In this document: positions 1 through 5,751 of the stretch, piece by piece
Numbering within the stretch: the stretch's first letter is position 1
Layout: the number at the start of each line of letters is the position of its first letter
Source of the DNA: CAZZCP01 sp964653235
GTDB lineage: Bacteria > Bdellovibrionota > Bdellovibrionia > Bdellovibrionales > UBA840
DNA length: 5,781 nt
NCBI GenBank assembly: GCA_964653235.1
Contig: CAZZCP010000109.1
Location: 1 to 5,781, forward strand
Direction: 5' to 3'
Translations under genes and position numbers: made by a program
Notes under the pieces: model-generated
Told to the model about the DNA's origin: nothing
The model's input: only the letters and a program-made list of their open reading frames with translations
The model's database searches: none

Positions 1-629
1 GTGTAAACTCCCGATCCACGGCTCAAAGCGATTGGACCAACCCCAGATAAAGGGTCACAAAAGATGGAATCTGAAAAGCTACAATAGTAAAGCTCAACCG
101 TGGCATTTGAATTATCATCACCATCAAATGCAATAGAAAAATCAAAAGAATCATCGGTCTCATTGCTGGTAGAAGGATCACGAATTAAGATGGCAGCAGG
201 CGGAACCGCTAGTGACAACTCCGTAGTAAGACCTGAACCTGTTACCCCATCTTCATCAACAGCTACAATTTTTATGCGCAAGCGATCACCTGGATCATTG
301 GGAGAAATCATATTGATGAGATTCATCAAAAACCGATTGCCTGAACGATTCATTGTGTACGACGATCCGCTCTCTGGTACGCAAGAGGGATTGTCAGACA
401 TGTTACAGTAGTAAAGGTAAACTTGAGCATCTTCATTATCGTCGCCTTCAAAATCGACTTCGACATTGACCTTGCTCAACTCAGGACTTCGCGCATTTAA
501 ACTTTTGAGATTGATTGAGAAAAGACCCGAGTCTCCCCCACCAATCAAGCCACCAAGATTGTCACTGACATTCGAACAGCTTGAAAGAAAAGCCAGTGCG
601 AGTATTATTAAAATCGACATACGTACCAT
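1..629 (-). CDS. Repeat-containing secreted lipoprotein, 3' end outside window (209 codons present)
   Basis: The frame is open without a stop from the ATG at 629-627 to the left edge. The purine run AGAGAGAG at 634-641 gives a plausible ribosome site just upstream; a second ATG, at residue 4, is less well placed. The protein starts with a short signal peptide: Arg3, a hydrophobic stretch at residues 6-15, then the lipobox LSSC with the acylated cysteine at Cys18. Ser19 at position +2 would favour the outer membrane under the E. coli Lol rule. A Gly-rich linker (26-35) follows. Two repeats come next, near residues 54-98 and 162-206, each with a hydrophobic strand, an acidic GDDN turn, a LYYC strand and a second cysteine eight residues after the first (Cys75/Cys83 and Cys183/Cys191). 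The spacing of about 108 residues suggests tandem beta-sandwich domains with a disulfide or metal-binding loop in each; that is inference. I do not recognise the family. Antisense ORFs at 100-411 and 466-657 are shadows. Confidence 0.85.
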   Translation of the reverse strand, partial: MVRMSILIILALAFLSSCSNVSDNLGGLIGGGDSGLFSINLKSLNARSPELSKVNVEVDFEGDDNEDAQVYLYYCNMSDNPSCVPESGSSYTMNRSGNRFLMNLINMISPNDPGDRLRIKIVAVDEDGVTGSGLTTELSLAVPPAAILIRDPSTSNETDDSFDFSIAFDGDDNSNATVELYYCSFSDSIFCDPLSGVGPIALSRGSGVY

Positions 630-775
630 AAATCTCTCTCTATTTAAACATTTCTAATTCGAGTAATTATCGACTGATTCTCTGAAAAACTAAAGAAATT
701 GAATTTGCAGTCACCTGATAAAGGTATAGAATTATTGCGTTTTTTATGTATCACAAGAGTACAGAAAATTCCTAG

Positions 776-796
776 CTGCTCCCTTTTATTTCACTT
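776..796 (+). repeat. Dispersed repeat, left arm of a perfect 21-bp inverted repeat
   Basis: These 21 bases are the exact reverse complement of 926-946. The core on this strand is CTGCTCCCTTTTATTTCAC. Together with its flanks (773-800, TAG before and extra T residues after) it also matches 5724-5751 in the same orientation at 26 of 28 positions, the two differences being adjacent (AT versus GC in the middle). Confidence 0.9.
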
Positions 797-910
797 TTTT
801 CACTCAATTCATTCGCAGTTTCAATGACCTAGGATACTTGTTTGAAAATGCACCAAATTCTCAACAAGCTCGGACAGAATATACTTATGATTTTAAATAC
901 TTACTTGCTC

Positions 911-926
911 TCGGACGGACGTCCGA
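911..926. repeat. GC-rich palindrome TCGGAC-GGAC-GTCCGA
   Basis: A 6-bp inverted repeat with a 4-base centre; the sub-sequence CGGACGTCCG (916-925) is a perfect 10-bp palindrome. It stands out in an AT-rich gap and touches the inner edge of the 926-946 repeat arm. CTCGGAC also occurs at 869-875 and, as GTCCGAG, at the last seven bases of the window. It could be an operator for a dimeric regulator or part of the repeat family; nothing in the window decides this. Confidence 0.5.
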
Positions 927-946
927 AGTGAAATAAAAGGGAGCAG
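926..946 (-). repeat. Dispersed repeat, right arm of the 21-bp inverted repeat
   Basis: Reads GTGAAATAAAAGGGAGCAG (928-946) on the plus strand and is a perfect reverse complement of the left arm. On its inner side it abuts the palindrome CGGACGTCCG, which the other arm lacks, so similarity of the two arms stops sharply there. The purine-rich AAAAGGGAG would also be a strong Shine-Dalgarno sequence for the ATG at 950 on the plus strand. Confidence 0.9.
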
Positions 947-973
947 TTTATGGGATACCACTTGGCATGTCGC

Positions 974-994
974 AAAAAAAGACAATCAAGTCTT
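974..994 (-). terminator. Weak intrinsic terminator at the end of the MerR gene
   Basis: On the minus strand AAGAC (994-990) and GTCTT (983-979) can form a 5-bp stem with a 6-base loop, followed at once by a run of T residues down to 974. The MerR stop codon (TGA, 988-986) lies in the loop. The stem is short with only two G-C pairs, so read-through is likely unless the 776-946 inverted repeat contributes. It marks the probable end of the pheST-ihfA-merR transcript. Confidence 0.4.
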
Positions 995-1420
995 AAAGCG
1001 TTCTTGAAGTATCAAAATTTGACTTTGTAAATGCAGAAGCTGCCGTTTTATATCGCTTAGGTCTTGAATATGAGTTTTCATTTCAGGCTCTGACTTTGGT
1101 TGGTTCAGCTTGTTGCGATCTTTGTTTTGCTTTAACCATTTGCGAGCCCCTTCAATCGAAAACCGGTCACGATGCAAAAGCTTTTGAATCAAAAGCGCGG
1201 TCTCTACATTTTTTCGACTGTACATTCTCTGTTTGTTGCTCGACTTTTTGGGAGATAGTTCTTCAAATTCGGTTTCCCAATAACGAAGTACATATTGTTT
1301 TACGCCCAATATTTGTGCTACTTCACCAATTTTAAAACCCATTTTTTGCGGAATATTCTGCAACTTACTTAAGTACTCACTATCGGCAGATTCTATTGAG
1401 ACGCTATCCATTTCAGACAT
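986..1420 (-). CDS. Small MerR-family DNA-binding regulator (144 aa)
   Basis: A MerR-type winged helix-turn-helix domain spans about residues 27-97. It begins FKIGEVAQILGVKQYVLRYW (29-48), where the helix-turn-helix is followed by the typical RYWE turn, and continues through the wing with Arg65, Tyr67 and Ser68 to the helix around 71-97. The N-terminal 26 residues are an acidic, Ser-rich extension. The C-terminal part (about 110-142) is polar then Leu/Gln-rich and probably forms the dimerising coiled coil. There is no effector domain and no Cys set for metal sensing, so the signal, if any, is unknown. The gene starts 11 bp after ihfA; AGG overlapping the ihfA stop is the likely ribosome site, suggesting coupling. 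MerR proteins of this short type are commonly encoded beside ihfA downstream of pheT, but to my knowledge their targets are poorly defined. Confidence 0.9.
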   Translation of the reverse strand: MSEMDSVSIESADSEYLSKLQNIPQKMGFKIGEVAQILGVKQYVLRYWETEFEELSPKKSSNKQRMYSRKNVETALLIQKLLHRDRFSIEGARKWLKQNKDRNKLNQPKSEPEMKTHIQDLSDIKRQLLHLQSQILILQERFKT

Positions 1421-1431
1421 TCAAATTTGAC

Positions 1432-1767
1432 CTATTCATCATCTTTTAAATTGGAGTAGTCTTCACCATTGAGCATTGCCTTTAAGACTTGGCTTGGACG
1501 AAAAGTTAAAACCCTTCGAGCAGAAATCGTGATTTGATCGCCGGTTTGCGGGTTTCGACCGATTCTTGCCTTCTTTTCGCGAACAATAAAATTGCCGTAG
1601 CCAGAGATCTTGACCTTTTCGCCTTTTTGCAAAGTGTTTTTTAAAGTATCAAAAACCATCTCAACAAACTCAGAAGCTTCTTTTTTTGAAAATCCAATTC
1701 GGTCATAAACCTTTTCGACTATGTCTGCCTTTGTCATTGTCGACTGACTCTGATTTTTACCGCCCAT
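1432..1767 (-). CDS. ihfA: Integration host factor alpha subunit
   Basis: IHF alpha pairs with IHF beta to bend DNA sharply at specific sites, acting in recombination, replication and transcription in the nucleoid. The 111-residue protein has the whole HU/IHF fold: the helical dimerisation part (about 12-48), GYGNF (56-60), and the DNA-binding arm with ARIGRNPQTGD (67-77), including Pro73, the intercalating proline. Placement next to pheT and the MTKADIVEKVYDRIG start favour the alpha subunit over beta or HU. The usual family start is the Met at residue 11; here a Ser/Gln-rich 10-residue extension precedes it, and the only good ribosome site (AGGAG, 1777-1781) serves the upstream ATG. The acidic tail after residue 101 is somewhat long. 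It lies 75 bp after pheT and 11 bp before the MerR gene. Confidence 0.93.
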   Translation of the reverse strand: MGGKNQSQSTMTKADIVEKVYDRIGFSKKEASEFVEMVFDTLKNTLQKGEKVKISGYGNFIVREKKARIGRNPQTGDQITISARRVLTFRPSQVLKAMLNGEDYSNLKDDE

Positions 1768-1776
1768 AAAGCAATT

Positions 1777-1781
1777 CTCCT
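1777..1781 (-). promoter_or_regulatory. Ribosome binding site AGGAG deciding the ihfA start
   Basis: AGGAG on the minus strand ends nine bases before the ATG at 1767-1765. The alternative start at residue 11 has no comparable sequence upstream, so the longer product is the better call. Confidence 0.7.
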
Positions 1782-1842
1782 ATGAGTTCAGGCTATGCAT
1801 GGGTGAGAAAAATTTCAATCATTTTAAATACTTGCAGACCAT

Positions 1843-4272
1843 TTAACGCACTTCAGCGACATGCTTTTGGCATACCTCTTGAATAATCTTATCTTGTAAC
1901 CGAGCGATTTGAGAGTCATTCATCGTCTGCTCAGCATCTTGAAAAGCAATTCGAAAAGCCAAAGATTTTTTCTCTGGGTCTAGGTTTTCTCCTCGGTAGA
2001 AATCAAAAAGCTCGACTTTGCGAAAGTATTTACCACTCGCAGTTTGAATGCTCTTCATTATGTCGCCTGCAATTGCATCTGCATTCACAACAAAAGCAAG
2101 ATCTCTTTCGACTCCAGGAAAGCGTCCAAACTCACGGTATTTCTGCAGCGAACTTTGTTTTTGCAAAAGCAAGTCAAAATTTAGTTCAAAAAAAGCTACC
2201 GAATCTCTTAGCTTCCACTTTTTACTCAGTTGAGGGTGAATACTGCCAATCAAGCCAACTGCTTTTTCATCTATAAACAAACTTGCCGACTGAGTGGGGT
2301 GCAAAAGCGGGGGATACTTCTCAAGCTTTCGCCATTCGCAATGAGAAAAGCCTAGAAAACCTAAAAGCTCTTCAACATCTTCTTTAAGACTTAAAACCAA
2401 ATTTTCTTTTTTATTGTCAAACCATAGAGAATTGGCATAGCCCCAAGCACTCATTGCCAAATGAGTGGCTTCTAAAAACTCAGTATCTGCTTTTCGAAAG
2501 ACAGAGGCTATTTCAAAATTTCGACCAAAATGATTGCCATTTCTTTGATTGCTAGCCACAATTTCAAATTGGCTACTCAAAAGACTGCTTCTCATTACAT
2601 CATACTCTTCACTCAAAGGGTTTTGAATGAATATGCTCGAGTCTCCTTCAGATAAAGCATGCTTTGATAAGTCTTTAGGCTCGCCAATATAGCCTTGCTC
2701 TTGTTTGTGATTCACAAAGGCATAAGTCATGGTTTCGGCATAACCAAAGGCAGACAAAAAATCACTGAGTCTTTCTTTTTGTAGAAATAAATGGCTGTGC
2801 TGACTTGGGTATTTTTGCGTATTGGGAATCGAACTGGGGATTTTATCATAACCATAAATCCGGGCAAATTCTTCAACCAAGTCTTCTGCAATCAATAGAT
2901 CCCATCGATAAAGTGGGGTTTTCACTTTAAAGACTTCTTCATGCTCCTCGACTTGGCAGTGCAGAGACTTTAAAATCTTAACAAAATCTGACTTCTCAAC
3001 AGGCATGCCTAACTTTTGCTGCAAAAAAGAAAATGAAATTTCTAGCTCTTCTTTTCGCAGTGGAGCTGGATATTGATCGTAGGGCTCACTACTGATCTCG
3101 CCCCCAGCCACTTCTTGAATCAACTGACAGGCACGGTCTAATGCAAAGAGAATTCCCTCGGGATCAATCCCTCGAGAAAAACGATAAGATGAATCGGTTT
3201 CAATGCCATGGCGGCGAGCTGATTTGCGCACCGATTCGGCTGTAAAGAATGCGCATTCTAAAAAAATGTCCTGAGTATTTACTGTTACACCTGAATTTTT
3301 ACCGCCTACAACTCCGGCTAAGGCAAGAACTCTTTCGCTATCACGAATAACCAAATCATCTGCTTTGAGTTTGTAGTCTGTTCCATCTAAACTTGTAAAA
3401 GACTCCTGCTCTTTGGTAGGCGATATTTCGAGCTTTTGATTTTTTATTTCTTTTAAATCAAAGGCGTGCAGCGGCTGCCCAAGCTCCATCATCACAAAGT
3501 TGGTCACATCAACAATGTTATTGATGCTATTTAAACCAATCCTCTCTAGTGATTTTTTTAGCCAGGCTGGTGAATCACCCACCTTTACGCCTTTGATACA
3601 TCTTCCTGTGTAGCGAGGGCAATTCTCTGAATCCATCAGTAGAATTTCAACAAAGTCTTTGGTTTTGTCGCTGCTTTCAGTGATCTGAGCTTCGGGCAAG
3701 CGAAACTCTCGATTTAAAAGCGAAGACAATTCACGTGCTAAACCCAAATGGCTCAAGCAATCGGCTCGATTAGGCGTCACTTTAAGCTCAAACAAAATAT
3801 CTTTTAAATCCAGGTGATCTGAGATGGGCCTACCCAACTCGGCCGCTTGATCTAAAATCAGTATCCCATCACCTTCATTGCTTAAGCCCAGCTCTTTTTC
3901 AGAACACAACATTCCGGCAGATTCGAAGCCACGCATTTGAGTTTTTTGAATCTTTAATCCTCCAGGCAACACCGCACCCGGAAGTGCTACGACAACATTG
4001 TCACCTTCATTGTGGTTCTTTGCTCCGCATACAATTTGCTGAACCACACCATGGCCAGTACTCACCTGACAAAGTGTCAATCGATCTGCATTGGGATGTT
4101 GTTTTTTTTCTAAGATATTACCGACAACAATATCAGCAAAAGACTGCGCCTGATTTTCAATATTTTCGACTTCAAGTCCAGCATTGGTAAGAAGATCTGC
4201 TAATTCTTCAACTCGGTCGCGATAGTCCTGAATGTCGATATACTTTGATAGCCAATCAAAAGAAATTTTCAT
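1843..4272 (-). CDS. pheT: Phenylalanyl-tRNA synthetase beta subunit
   Basis: The beta subunit of the alpha2-beta2 enzyme that charges tRNA-Phe in the cytoplasm; it binds the tRNA and carries the editing site for mischarged Tyr. At 809 residues it matches full-length bacterial PheT (E. coli about 795). Visible in order: the N-terminal MKISFDWLSKYIDI start; the tRNA-binding OB-fold domain (about 43-140, with NILEKKQHPNADRL and VCGAKN); the B3/B4 editing region (about 215-385, with INNIVDVTNFVMMELGQPLH); B5 (about 405-475, ending DLVEEFARIYGYDKIP); the catalytic-like core (about 490-690); and the C-terminal anticodon-binding ferredoxin-like domain (about 715-808, with FGRFPGVERDLAFVV). Its ATG overlaps the pheS stop codon (ATGA), and GGAG eight bases upstream lies inside pheS, so translation of the two is coupled. 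No frameshift is seen. Confidence 0.98.
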   Translation of the reverse strand: MKISFDWLSKYIDIQDYRDRVEELADLLTNAGLEVENIENQAQSFADIVVGNILEKKQHPNADRLTLCQVSTGHGVVQQIVCGAKNHNEGDNVVVALPGAVLPGGLKIQKTQMRGFESAGMLCSEKELGLSNEGDGILILDQAAELGRPISDHLDLKDILFELKVTPNRADCLSHLGLARELSSLLNREFRLPEAQITESSDKTKDFVEILLMDSENCPRYTGRCIKGVKVGDSPAWLKKSLERIGLNSINNIVDVTNFVMMELGQPLHAFDLKEIKNQKLEISPTKEQESFTSLDGTDYKLKADDLVIRDSERVLALAGVVGGKNSGVTVNTQDIFLECAFFTAESVRKSARRHGIETDSSYRFSRGIDPEGILFALDRACQLIQEVAGGEISSEPYDQYPAPLRKEELEISFSFLQQKLGMPVEKSDFVKILKSLHCQVEEHEEVFKVKTPLYRWDLLIAEDLVEEFARIYGYDKIPSSIPNTQKYPSQHSHLFLQKERLSDFLSAFGYAETMTYAFVNHKQEQGYIGEPKDLSKHALSEGDSSIFIQNPLSEEYDVMRSSLLSSQFEIVASNQRNGNHFGRNFEIASVFRKADTEFLEATHLAMSAWGYANSLWFDNKKENLVLSLKEDVEELLGFLGFSHCEWRKLEKYPPLLHPTQSASLFIDEKAVGLIGSIHPQLSKKWKLRDSVAFFELNFDLLLQKQSSLQKYREFGRFPGVERDLAFVVNADAIAGDIMKSIQTASGKYFRKVELFDFYRGENLDPEKKSLAFRIAFQDAEQTMNDSQIARLQDKIIQEVCQKHVAEVR

Positions 4273-5291
4273 TGAAACTGCTCCAAAAAGCGATTGTCAT
4301 TTTCGCAAAAAAGGCGAATATCACCGATTCCATATTTTACCATCGCCAGTCTTTCGATTCCCATGCCAAATGCATAGCCTTGCCACTCTTTCGGGTCGAC
4401 CCCCGCACGAGATAAGACATTAGGATGAACCAAACCACAGCCAGCAACTTCTATCCAACCTGTGAAAGAACAAAGACGGCAACCCTCTCCCCCACATTTA
4501 GGGCATGAACAATCGACTTCGGCGGAGGGCTCTGTAAAAGGAAAGAAACTCGGTCTTAAGCGAATCTTTGTCTCTGCACCAAAAAAGTTTTGGTAAAAGT
4601 ATTCGAGCGAGCCTTTTAGATCTGACATAGAAACTTTTTTATCAATCCACATGCCCTCCATTTGATGAAACATCGGAGCATGAGTTATGTCTGCATCCAC
4701 TCGAAACACAGATCCAGGGCCCAGAACTCTTAAAGGCAATTCTTCTTTTTCTAGTGAGTGAATCTGAATCGGACTGGTTTGCGTGCGCAAAACATGGTGC
4801 TCATCAATATAAAAAGTGTCTTGCATATCTCGGGCTGGATGATCAGGAGGAATATTGAGCGCGGTAAAATTGTAGTCATCTTTTTCAATCATTGGACCTG
4901 AGCGAACGCTAAAACCAATTCGTGAAAAAATCTCTACCACTTCTTTGGTAACACGATGAATGGGGTGGCGACTTCCTGCTCGTCTTTTGGTACCAGGCAG
5001 AGTCAAATCAATCGCATCTTGCGCCAACTGCTCTTGCAACTCACTCTCATCAATTTCTTTTGCCCGGCGGCTATACAAAATCTCAAGTTGTTTTTTGACC
5101 TCGTTGACTTTCTTGCCAAATTCGGGCCGCTCTTCTTTGGGTAAGGCGCCCATTTCTTTCATTAGCGCTGAAAAGCTACCTTGTTTTCCTAAAAATTCGA
5201 CTTTTTGATTGTAGAGATCTTTTGAGTTCTGAGCCGCCTCAAAAGCTTCTCGCGCACGCTCTTGTATGGCTTTGAGTTTATCGTCTAACAT
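4269..5291 (-). CDS. pheS: Phenylalanyl-tRNA synthetase alpha subunit, with a Cys-rich insertion
   Basis: The catalytic subunit, which activates Phe with ATP and transfers it to tRNA-Phe. Its 340 residues show the N-terminal coiled-coil arm (about 1-90, with VEFLGKQGSFSALMKEMG), then the class II core: HPARDMQDTFYI, the motif 2 region with APMFHQMEG, the FFPFTEPSAEVD strand, and motif 3 (YAFGMGIERLAM) near the end. Ala307 in AFGMG corresponds to E. coli Ala294, which shapes the Phe pocket. Between FTEPSAEVD and the GWIEVAGCG strand is an insertion with Cys261, Cys263, Cys266, Cys271 and Cys274, spaced as two CxxC knuckles that could bind zinc; E. coli PheS lacks it. The ATG at 5291 gives the expected N-terminus, but no Shine-Dalgarno sequence stands before it. 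The upstream zinc-ribbon gene ends 38 bp away, and no Phe-rich leader peptide is visible there. Confidence 0.97.
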   Translation of the reverse strand: MLDDKLKAIQERAREAFEAAQNSKDLYNQKVEFLGKQGSFSALMKEMGALPKEERPEFGKKVNEVKKQLEILYSRRAKEIDESELQEQLAQDAIDLTLPGTKRRAGSRHPIHRVTKEVVEIFSRIGFSVRSGPMIEKDDYNFTALNIPPDHPARDMQDTFYIDEHHVLRTQTSPIQIHSLEKEELPLRVLGPGSVFRVDADITHAPMFHQMEGMWIDKKVSMSDLKGSLEYFYQNFFGAETKIRLRPSFFPFTEPSAEVDCSCPKCGGEGCRLCSFTGWIEVAGCGLVHPNVLSRAGVDPKEWQGYAFGMGIERLAMVKYGIGDIRLFCENDNRFLEQFQ

Positions 5292-5329
5292 AGAGCAAAT
5301 ATTGATGAATTTGTGATTTGTTTCAATGT

Positions 5330-5707
5330 CTAATGCGATTTTCTCGCTGCATTATTCAGCATTTCGGCAATCTCTGCATCACTTGCCAATTCGAACTGCA
5401 TTTTGTGCTGACCAATCCAAGTTGGAACCATCAAACTCAAAAAATAGCCAAAAAAATAATAGACTGGTTTAAGATGACTTGGAACCAGGCCTTGCAACGA
5501 AAAAATCATTGGCGTCGCCAGCAAGGGCGTAAGCCAAATCCAGGTAAACTGCTTTTTGTGAGCCTCGTTGGATCTTGCAATCAGCTTGGCATTGCAATTT
5601 GGACAAACAAAGGCAGTTGCATCTGCGTTTCTAGCGATTCTGCGGTTGGCGGTGAATAGAAAAAAAGGCAGTTTTTGGGTGCATTGGGGGCAGTTTTGTC
5701 GTTGCAT
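5330..5707 (-). CDS. Small zinc-ribbon protein with two membrane segments, function unknown
   Basis: A 125-residue protein I cannot assign to a named family. Two CPxC knuckles, CPQC (6-9) and CPNC (35-38), lie 26 residues apart and would fold into a zinc ribbon. Two hydrophobic stretches follow, about 54-71 (Trp-containing, with three prolines nearby) and about 82-98, likely a membrane hairpin, then a hydrophilic tail (100-125) with several acidic residues and a basic end. By the positive-inside rule the KK at 51-52 would put the zinc ribbon in the cytoplasm. The start is firm: an in-frame TGA lies just upstream and CPQC begins at residue 6. No Shine-Dalgarno sequence is close; the purine run of the neighbouring repeat (AAAAGGGAG) is about 22 bases away. 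It ends 38 bp before pheS on the same strand, so co-transcription is possible. A link to translation is not shown by the sequence. Confidence 0.8.
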   Translation of the reverse strand: MQRQNCPQCTQKLPFFLFTANRRIARNADATAFVCPNCNAKLIARSNEAHKKQFTWIWLTPLLATPMIFSLQGLVPSHLKPVYYFFGYFLSLMVPTWIGQHKMQFELASDAEIAEMLNNAARKSH

Positions 5708-5723
5708 AATGGGTTTATATCAT

Positions 5724-5751
5724 TAGCTGCTCCCTTTTGCTTCACTTTTTT
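5724..5751 (+). repeat. Third copy of the dispersed intergenic repeat
   Basis: Matches 773-800 in the same orientation at 26 of 28 bases, including TAGCTGCTCCCTTTT and TTCACTTTTTT; the only differences are two adjacent central bases. It lies 16 bp upstream of the zinc-ribbon start codon. No inverted partner is visible before the right edge, but only 30 bp remain, so a second arm could lie beyond. GTCCGAG, seen near the 926-946 copy in reverse complement, forms the last seven bases. Confidence 0.85.

Larger units (their letters stand above)
776..946. repeat. 171-bp inverted-repeat unit, possible MITE-like element or long-range hairpin
   Basis: Two perfect 21-bp inverted arms enclose 129 bp of AT-rich DNA with no gene. 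Size and termini fit a small non-autonomous element, but no clear target-site duplication is visible: the left flank is CCTAG and the right flank is TTTAT, although TA occurs within a few bases on both sides. The alternative is two independent insertions of a dispersed intergenic motif in opposite orientation. In RNA the arms could pair as a 21-bp stem. Confidence 0.45.
630..985. other. 356-bp gene-free stretch between the MerR gene and the lipoprotein gene
   Basis: No convincing gene lies here. It holds the tail of the MerR terminator (974-985), the 171-bp inverted-repeat unit (776-946), a GC-rich palindrome (911-926), and about 145 bp of AT-rich DNA (630-775) that should contain the leader and perhaps the promoter of the lipoprotein gene. 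I found no convincing sigma-70 promoter pair in it; the best -10-like hexamer, GATAAT, lies on the minus strand about 40 bases before the lipoprotein start but lacks a good -35. No tRNA cloverleaf was recognised. Confidence 0.8.

Noticed and set aside
100..657. Plus-strand ORFs of 103 and 63 codons at 100-411 and 466-657
   Set aside because: They are antisense to a continuous minus-strand frame with a signal peptide, lipobox and internal repeats, which explains the region better; their own sequences are low-complexity and lack ribosome sites.
630..985. tRNA, riboswitch or CRISPR in the gene-free stretch
   Set aside because: No cloverleaf-compatible sequence, T-loop GGTTCGA-like motif, regularly spaced repeats or known riboswitch core was recognised by eye; only the inverted repeat and palindrome stand out.
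1096..1335. Plus-strand 79-codon ORF within the MerR gene, and similar ORFs inside pheT and pheS
   Set aside because: Antisense shadows of well-supported coding regions, with no recognisable motifs.
1790..1818. Possible ihfA promoter: TTGAAA (1813-1818) and TAGCCT (1790-1795) with a 17-bp spacer on the minus strand
   Set aside because: The -35 is good but the -10 matches consensus at only three of six positions; not strong enough to list as a feature.
4275..4284. AAACTGCTCC at the pheT ribosome site, identical to the end of a repeat arm
   Set aside because: Ten bases shared because both contain GGAGCAG; the match does not extend and the site is inside pheS, so it is a coincidence of Shine-Dalgarno sequence.
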